From UBA7330 sp965243485 (lineage in GTDB: Bacteria > Bacteroidota > Bacteroidia > Cytophagales > Cyclobacteriaceae): a DNA stretch of 64,000 nucleotides. Made by a program: the position numbers and the translations under genes. Positions 58,943 through 64,000 of this stretch are shown here, piece after piece. The DNA is taken from NCBI GenBank assembly GCA_965243485.1, contig CBDEVP010000001.1:3472001-3536000 (forward strand), in the 5' to 3' direction. The notes under the pieces are model-generated. The model saw only the letters and a list, made by a program, of their open reading frames with translations. It was not told the DNA's origin and did not search any database. Position 1 is the first letter of the stretch, and each line of letters opens with the position of its first letter.

Positions 58943-59692
58943 TTAAGAAAACAGGAATCCACCGTTAATGTCATAATTCACACCGGTGAGATGTACAGCC
59001 TGATCCGATGCAAGAAAACATACCAGGTCGGCCACATCTTCCGCTTTCCCCTCTTTTCGGAGAGGGGTGGTGGCAGCAACCTTTTTCCTGATATCATCCG
59101 GGGTGAACATATCATGAAAAAGCGTGTCTATCATACCCGGACAAACAGCATTTACGCGAATACCTTTCGGTCCAAATTCCTTGGCCAGTGATTTCGTCAA
59201 AGAACTTATTGCGGCTTTGCTGGCTGCATACATGGATGATCCACCACCGCCACCATCTCTGGCCGCTTGCGAGGACATGTTCACCACGGCTCCACCCGGC
59301 TTCATTTCCGGAAGAAATGCTTTAAGTACCAGCAGTGTACTTAGAAAATTCAGGTCAAAGACTTCCTTGTAAAATTCCGGAGTGATCTCATTCAGATTTT
59401 TCCGGGCAACGATACCTCCTGCATTGTTCATGATGATATCAGGAGTTCCGTAGATATCAAGTGTTTTTTTATAGAGGTTATCGACATCCTTTGGTTTGGT
59501 AAGATCGCCCTGGATGATCGTGGCCTCCCCGTTGGTTTCTCCGATCATTTCCAGTGTTTCTTTGGCTTTATCGTCAGAGTGGAAATAATTGATGATGACT
59601 TTTGCTCCTTCCCGGGCAAATCTTAAGGAGATGGCCCGACCGATATCCCTTGCGCCCCCGGTCACTACCGCTACTTTATTCTTTAATAACAT
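58943..59692 (-). CDS. SDR-family oxidoreductase
   Basis: Classical short-chain dehydrogenase, 249 aa from ATG 59692 (GTG at 59719 is also open). Cofactor site KVAVVTGGARDIGRAISLRFAREG, with Asp where many have Gly in TGxxxGIG; NNAGG at the active-site start, catalytic Ser in VNMSSQAARDGGG, and Tyr/Lys in YAASKAAISSL. The Gly-rich loop after the catalytic Ser is odd (GGGGGSS). The C-terminus HLTGVNYDINGGFLFS is standard. Substrate not known. It is divergent from a GH43-like lipoprotein, which might hint at sugar metabolism. Confidence 0.9.
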   Translation of the reverse strand: MLLKNKVAVVTGGARDIGRAISLRFAREGAKVIINYFHSDDKAKETLEMIGETNGEATIIQGDLTKPKDVDNLYKKTLDIYGTPDIIMNNAGGIVARKNLNEITPEFYKEVFDLNFLSTLLVLKAFLPEMKPGGAVVNMSSQAARDGGGGGSSMYAASKAAISSLTKSLAKEFGPKGIRVNAVCPGMIDTLFHDMFTPDDIRKKVAATTPLRKEGKAEDVADLVCFLASDQAVHLTGVNYDINGGFLFS

Positions 59693-59830
59693 GTCGCTTG
59701 ATTTTGATGAAAGGATCACAAGATAATTGTCCCCGGCTGGAATTGAAAGTATTTGAAATAAAAGGCTTCAGGATTTGTCAAGACAGTCGCAAGTTCGGTT
59801 TTGTATACCTTAGTCTTAAACGTTAAGTCC

Positions 59831-60778
59831 ATGAAGTATCTTCTGATCATTTTCATATCAATATTTTTTAGCTGTAAACAGGACTCTGAACAGGAAACAG
59901 CGCCTGTTCCGGTCATCGACGGGGAGTTTTGGAGAATCGGTGCCGCTCCTGATTTAGACAGTCTCAACGGACCTGATCTTTCCAGGCAACATGTAGTGGA
60001 TCATGGATTCGTGAAAGACAATGAAGGTAAATGGCACCTCTGGGCATGTATCCGGGGCACGAAAGTGAGCCGGTTGCTCTATGGATGGGAAGGAGAATCA
60101 CTGACCGATGGCAAGCTATGGGACCAGGTGGGTGTGGTGGCAAGGGCCTCGTCTGAATGGAACGAACAGGTCAGCAACGGACGGGAGCAGATCCAGGCGC
60201 CCTATTTCAGGAAGGTCGGGGATGTTTATTTCTGCTTCTACAATTCGGCCGGGATCCGGCTGATGACCTCTCAAAACGGTGCAGATTATGAAAGACAGGC
60301 CATCAAGGACGGAAGCAATCTGCTTTATGAAAAAGGAGGACGTGATGTGATGGTCATCGATGAAGGCGATACCTACTATGCCTATTCCACAATCTCTACG
60401 GTAGCGCGTGATGGATGGCTGCGCGGGTTTGTGAGTCTGCGCACCTCGAAAGATCTTGTGGAATGGAGCGACTATACGATTGTTTCAGAAGGGGGGAGGG
60501 CTGGCAATGGAGCCGTCAGTGCCGAGAGTCCCTTTGTTCAAAAATATGGGGGATATTATTTTTTGTTCAGGTCTTCGTCTTCTACGGGTTCATGTTTCGT
60601 TTACCGGTCGAAAGACCCCTATAATTTTGGTGTAAACAATGATGAAAAACTCATTGCTGAATTGCCGGTATGGGCTCCGGAGATCATTTTAGAGGATGAT
60701 CAATGGTTTATCAGCGACATTGCCGATTTTAAAGGTGTGAAGCTGGCAAGGCTGAAGTGGGAGGAAGAACCCATCTGA
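59831..60778 (+). CDS. GH43/GH32-like five-bladed propeller lipoprotein
   Basis: 315 aa from ATG 59831; signal peptide ends with lipobox FFSC then KQDSEQE. The rest has the pattern of five-bladed glycosidase-like propellers: VVDHGFVKDNEGKWHLWACI, QIQAPYFRKVGDVYFCFYN, RDVMVIDEGDTYYAYSTIS, SAESPFVQKYGGYYFLFRSS and WAPEIILEDDQWFISDI. The blade-start acidic residues usual in GH43 (Asp, Asp, Glu) can be proposed but not proven, so catalysis is uncertain. A short hairpin after it is shared with the convergent permease gene. Confidence 0.7.
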   Translation: MKYLLIIFISIFFSCKQDSEQETAPVPVIDGEFWRIGAAPDLDSLNGPDLSRQHVVDHGFVKDNEGKWHLWACIRGTKVSRLLYGWEGESLTDGKLWDQVGVVARASSEWNEQVSNGREQIQAPYFRKVGDVYFCFYNSAGIRLMTSQNGADYERQAIKDGSNLLYEKGGRDVMVIDEGDTYYAYSTISTVARDGWLRGFVSLRTSKDLVEWSDYTIVSEGGRAGNGAVSAESPFVQKYGGYYFLFRSSSSTGSCFVYRSKDPYNFGVNNDEKLIAELPVWAPEIILEDDQWFISDIADFKGVKLARLKWEEEPI

Positions 60779-60783
60779 TCGTA

Positions 60784-60800
60784 GAAGCATTCGATGCTTC
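60784..60800. terminator. Short hairpin between convergent genes
   Basis: GAAGCAT-TCG-ATGCTTC, 7-bp stem, overlapping the first base pair of the permease stop codon. Only 20 bp separate the two genes; it may serve both. Confidence 0.5.
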
Positions 60801-62493
60801 AGACTGATCCCATCAGGACATCCCGATGCTGTAGCAAATAAATGGCAATTAGCCCCAGGATTCCCACCAGTCCAACATAATAGATCGTTGGGAAGATGGT
60901 CTTTCTTAAGACAAGCCCCTCCTTCCCAAGCAATCCGACCGTAGCAGAAGCAGCCACCACATTGTGAATGGCGATCATATTTCCAGCAGCAGCCCCAACA
61001 GCCTGTGAAGCCACAATAAGGGTGGTGGGCATGAATAGTCTTTCGGCTACACCAAATTGGAACAGGCTGAACATCAGGTTGCTTACGGTGTTGCTTCCTG
61101 CGATGAAAGCCCCCAGGGCACCCACAGATGGCGCAAAAAGCGGATAGATACCTCCCACATTCAATGCTACCCACTCGGCCATAGCGATTGGCATCGCTTC
61201 AATGTCCAGGGTATTCATCCCAGAATTGATATAGATCCTCACCATGGGTATCGTAAAGATCAGGACAAATCCTGCCCCTAGGATCATCTTTGCACTTTCT
61301 GAAAAGGCTTTCTTCACCTCATTGCCATTCATTCGATGAAGGAAGATGGCCGCTATTCCCGCCAGGATCAGTATGGTGCCGGGTAAATAGAGTGGAGCAC
61401 TGGATGCATTCAGAGGCGTTCCCAGAATACTGGTAAAGTCGATGGTGATCCCGGTGAGCCAGCTTTTTACAGGGAGCTGAGGCAGACGGCTCAGGACCAG
61501 TAAAAAAGCTACAAGGAGGTAAGGGAACCAGGCCCTGGCGAGCGAGATATTTTTATTTGTGCCTTCATCACGTATCTCAATCTTTCCCAGCCAGACTTCA
61601 GGCCATTGATCTCTGGGTTCAAAATCCCATGTGCTTCTTGGAAGAAGGAAATTACGCTTGATCGCAATAATTACTATGCCAATCCCGATCAATGATCCGA
61701 GAAGTGATGGGAATTCAGGGCCAAGGAAAATTCCAGTCAATAGATAGGGGATGGTAAAGGCCAGTCCTCCGAACAAAGTGAATGGCATGATCTCAAAGCC
61801 TTCTTTCCAGGACCTGTTCTTTCCAAAAAACCGGGTCATCATCACTACCATGAGGGTAGGCATGATCGTCCCTGTTATGGCATGGAGGATCACTACATTT
61901 GAAGTGATGATCTGAATATAATCCATGAAGTCTAATCCCATTGTGGCCAGTTGGGCATCTAGTTCGGGATTTTGCAGGCCTCCGCGAATGCCCACGAGGA
62001 TGGGCGTACCCACTGCACCAAAGGTGACAGCTGTACTTTGTACCATCATACCCAGCATGACTGCAGCCATCGCCGGGAAACCAAGAGCTACAAGGAGCGG
62101 AGCCACAATCGCGGCTGGCGTGCCAAAGCCTGCCGCACCTTCGATAAACGAACCAAAGAGCCAGACGATCAGGACCACCTGTATCCTCCGGTCCGCACTG
62201 ATGTTGGTAAATCCCTGCCTGATGGCAATGACTCCCCCCGAATATTTGAGTAGACTCAGTAGAAGAATGGCCCCAAAGATGATATATAGGATGTCTGTAG
62301 TGATGACCAGCCCCTGCAGACAGGAAGCCAGGACCAGAAAGGGAGTCAGATCCCAATAGTAACAGGCTATGATGATGGTCAGTACCAGGGCCATGGGCAT
62401 GACTATCCTGGCCGGCAGTTTAAAGCCAACCAGTAGGATGCCAGCAAAAAGTATGGGGATGAGCGCCAGTAGAAACAGCCAAAATGAATACAT
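60799..62493 (-). CDS. L-lactate permease (LctP) family transporter
   Basis: 564 aa with about 13-14 membrane spans. The family signature FGSFIEGAAGFGTPAAIVAPLLVALGFPAMAAVMLGM lies at about 113-150, followed by VQSTAVTFGAVGTPI; the C-terminal GALGAFIAGSNTVSNLMFSLFQFGVAERL and AVGAAAGNMIAIHNVVAASATVGLLGKEG are also hallmark. LctP/LldP proteins take up L-lactate, D-lactate and glycolate with protons. No lactate dehydrogenase gene is adjacent. Standing alone between a propeller lipoprotein and an ECF sigma gene. Confidence 0.95.
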   Translation of the reverse strand: MYSFWLFLLALIPILFAGILLVGFKLPARIVMPMALVLTIIIACYYWDLTPFLVLASCLQGLVITTDILYIIFGAILLLSLLKYSGGVIAIRQGFTNISADRRIQVVLIVWLFGSFIEGAAGFGTPAAIVAPLLVALGFPAMAAVMLGMMVQSTAVTFGAVGTPILVGIRGGLQNPELDAQLATMGLDFMDYIQIITSNVVILHAITGTIMPTLMVVMMTRFFGKNRSWKEGFEIMPFTLFGGLAFTIPYLLTGIFLGPEFPSLLGSLIGIGIVIIAIKRNFLLPRSTWDFEPRDQWPEVWLGKIEIRDEGTNKNISLARAWFPYLLVAFLLVLSRLPQLPVKSWLTGITIDFTSILGTPLNASSAPLYLPGTILILAGIAAIFLHRMNGNEVKKAFSESAKMILGAGFVLIFTIPMVRIYINSGMNTLDIEAMPIAMAEWVALNVGGIYPLFAPSVGALGAFIAGSNTVSNLMFSLFQFGVAERLFMPTTLIVASQAVGAAAGNMIAIHNVVAASATVGLLGKEGLVLRKTIFPTIYYVGLVGILGLIAIYLLQHRDVLMGSV

Positions 62494-62687
62494 GGGTATG
62501 AGGTTAATGTTGGAATATTCTGGTCAAGATAAGGGTATTGTGAGTAATGTCAAACAAATCACTCATCACTCGTATTTCGATGGGGTTGAAAGGTCATTTA
62601 TCCGGTCTTCACGATCATTAATTGTAATTTTTGAAAATTGGATTTATTTTAAGGGGATATTTTTATGAAAATCTTAATCCAGTTCTC

Positions 62688-63275
62688 GTGCCAAAAGGAA
62701 GATCGGGTCAAAGGAAGGTTGAAAAAATCAATCAAAATCGCACTGAAAAGTTTAGGGAGATCTATGACACTTATTTTTTGCAAATGGTTTCTTATGCCTT
62801 TGTCATCACCAATTCTCATGAAGTCTCCAAAGATGTTGTGAGTGATGTGTTTCTCAACCTTTGGAAATCTGAAACCAATCTTTCGGAGATCAGGGAATTA
62901 AAGGCTTACCTCTATGCTTCCGTAAAAAATCAGGCCCTCAGATCAATTTCCAACCACCCTAAAAATTTCGATGACTTTTATACCCAGCTGGAGCTGAGAT
63001 CCGTTGACCAACTCAATCCCGAGGATTTGATGATCGGAAGAGAGTTATCGGCAAGGATCAGGGGAGTCGTAGATGCTTTGCCTCCGCAATGTCAGCTGGT
63101 CTACCGGATGGTCAAGGATGACGGCCGAAAATATAGCGAAGTTGCTGAAGCATTAGGAATATCTACAAGTATGGTAAAGCAGCATATGATCCTGGCGCTG
63201 AAAAACATGCGAACATCCCTTGATCAGTATTTTTCCGATGCCAAAGTGATCAAGCTGATATCTTCTCTTGGCTAA
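62688..63275 (+). CDS. ECF sigma-70 factor of a second regulatory module
   Basis: 195 aa from GTG 62688; the frame is open back to TTG 62631 but the extra residues are not sigma-like. Region 2: REIYDTYFLQMVSYAFVITNSHEVSKDVVSDVFLNLWKS in family order. Region 4: VVDALPPQCQLVYRMVKDDGRKYSEVAEALGISTSMVKQHMILALKNMR, with the helix-turn-helix complete. This is the Bacteroidota ECF class that pairs with FecR anti-sigma proteins, and such a gene begins 164 bp downstream. The window ends before the receptor genes that would be expected next. Confidence 0.92.
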   Translation: MPKGRSGQRKVEKINQNRTEKFREIYDTYFLQMVSYAFVITNSHEVSKDVVSDVFLNLWKSETNLSEIRELKAYLYASVKNQALRSISNHPKNFDDFYTQLELRSVDQLNPEDLMIGRELSARIRGVVDALPPQCQLVYRMVKDDGRKYSEVAEALGISTSMVKQHMILALKNMRTSLDQYFSDAKVIKLISSLG

Positions 63276-63439
63276 ATTCCAGATGATATATTTTCAATAT
63301 TTATACATATTTTAATTATCCTGTTCAATTTATCGATGTGAATATTGATATAATTATAATTCTTGTATCCTGACCTGCCCTCTTTTCTTCGTTTTTGCTC
63401 ATATATGGTAGCAGGGTCACCGCTATCCTTAGATTTTTA

Positions 63440-64000
63440 ATGGAAGAAATCCTTTTAAAGCAATTAAACCGTGAACAACTTTCAAATGCTGAACGCGAGG
63501 CATTCGAAAGGTGGATTGATGACCCTAAAAATGTCAGGGTTTACAATCAGTTGAAGCTGGAACTGAATGGTCCTTCTGATCTTCAGATGGAATCAATGAT
63601 GGGTGAAGTATGGGGTGTGCTTGCCAAAGAAATGCATTCCGGTCAAAGCAAACGACTGATAAATTTCTTGTCCTGGATCAAAATTGCTGCCATTCTTCTT
63701 CTCGCCACCTTAACGGGAGCTTTGATCCATCTACAATTATATCCTGCTGCTGATGAGATTTCTGACGGGTTATTGATTGAAAAAGAAAGTTTGTATGGTC
63801 AAAAGCTGAATTTCACCTTACCCGACGGTACTTTGGTTAAACTTAATTCTGGTAGCAAACTGATTTATTCTTCTGACTTTGGATTAGAGAAAAGGGAGGT
63901 TTCCCTCGTTGGAGAGGCTTTCTTTGATGTGAAGCCAGACCCTGAGCATCCATTTATGATCACTACCAGCGACCTGGGGGTTAAAGTGCTGGGTACCTCA
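63440..64000 (+). CDS. FecR-type anti-sigma regulator, partial (runs off the end)
   Basis: The first 187 codons of the gene are present from ATG 63440. N-terminal cytosolic part (EEILLKQLNREQLSNAEREAFERWIDD), one membrane span (IKIAAILLLATLTGALIHL), then the FecR domain with NFTLPDGTLVKLNSGSKLIY, SLVGEAFFDV and the GVKVLGTS at the cut. Same plan as the protein at 22635-23645 but clearly diverged. Its sigma partner lies directly upstream. Confidence 0.92.
   Translation, partial: MEEILLKQLNREQLSNAEREAFERWIDDPKNVRVYNQLKLELNGPSDLQMESMMGEVWGVLAKEMHSGQSKRLINFLSWIKIAAILLLATLTGALIHLQLYPAADEISDGLLIEKESLYGQKLNFTLPDGTLVKLNSGSKLIYSSDFGLEKREVSLVGEAFFDVKPDPEHPFMITTSDLGVKVLGTS

Noticed and set aside
62667..62690. 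ATG at 62667 as the start of the second sigma factor
   Set aside because: It is out of frame with the sigma domains; GTG 62688 fits better.
1..64000. CRISPR array, rRNA operon, prophage or replication origin
   Set aside because: No regularly spaced direct repeats, no rRNA-like sequence, no phage structural or integrase genes, and no DnaA-box cluster were seen.

Overview
The window reads as chromosomal DNA of an aerobic marine- or soil-type member of the Bacteroidota, most likely order Cytophagales (order is inference). Signs are SusC/SusD proteins, ECF sigma/FecR pairs, many lipoproteins with a Cys lipobox, a KE-rich N-terminally extended ribosomal protein S1, the TAnnTTTG type of promoter box, and few Shine-Dalgarno sequences (several starts are TTG or GTG).

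Layout. 1-5.6 kb: on the minus strand, the N-terminal part of a TonB-dependent receptor, a sulfatase lipoprotein coupled to a DUF5009/HGSNAT-like membrane acyltransferase, and an AT-rich beta-propeller lipoprotein. 5.7-6.9 kb: a tRNA array (Gly, Thr, Pro-CGG, Pro-TGG) interrupted by a GIY-YIG nuclease gene that starts inside the T-loop of a broken tRNA-Pro copy, with a second 13-nt tRNA fragment, and followed by a 113-bp multi-branched palindrome. 7-10.7 kb: DedA protein, an SNF-type Na+ symporter with a 32-aa MetS-like partner (ATGA overlap), and a PiT-like carrier. 10.9-17.6 kb: tandem paralogous carboxypeptidase-regulatory-like proteins, a lipoprotein, a lipid kinase, an App1-type phosphatidate phosphatase, a quinone-oxidoreductase-like protein, and a promoter-to-terminator unit with no ORF that could be a small RNA. 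17.7-21.6 kb: penicillin acylase, sugar transferase, outer-membrane protein. 21.8-30.5 kb: a nutrient-uptake locus, ECF sigma / FecR / SusC / SusD / PhoD-like phosphatase. 30.5-32.4 kb: a hairpin-dense non-coding tract and an IS110-family transposase whose start codon lies in a perfect 13-bp inverted repeat. 32.4-36.1 kb: tRNA-Cys, rpsA with a predicted pseudoknot leader, and murB. 36.2-43.8 kb: two-component system, TonB-dependent receptor, dCMP deaminase, hemN, sorbosone-dehydrogenase-like lipoprotein. 43.8-47.2 kb: two exported TldD-family proteins. 47.3-53.7 kb: ABC-F ATPase, then BlaI plus an M56-M23 fusion peptidase under a promoter overlapped by a perfect TACA-N2-TGTA operator; this block is studded with related hairpin repeats. 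53.8-58.3 kb: a periplasmic-binding-fold protein without signal peptide and argDCJ. 58.3-64 kb: exported DinB-like protein, SDR, GH43-like lipoprotein, lactate-permease-type carrier, and the start of a second ECF sigma/FecR module that runs off the end.

Most genes are ordinary core or accessory Bacteroidota genes. The parts least explained by standard annotation are the GIY-YIG/tRNA-Pro mosaic, the branched palindrome beside it, the candidate small RNA at 17.1 kb, the rpsA pseudoknot leader, the IS110 end structures, the hairpin family at 49.2-52.2 kb, and the BlaI-controlled M56-M23 switch. All assignments come from reading motifs and architecture; no database search was possible.
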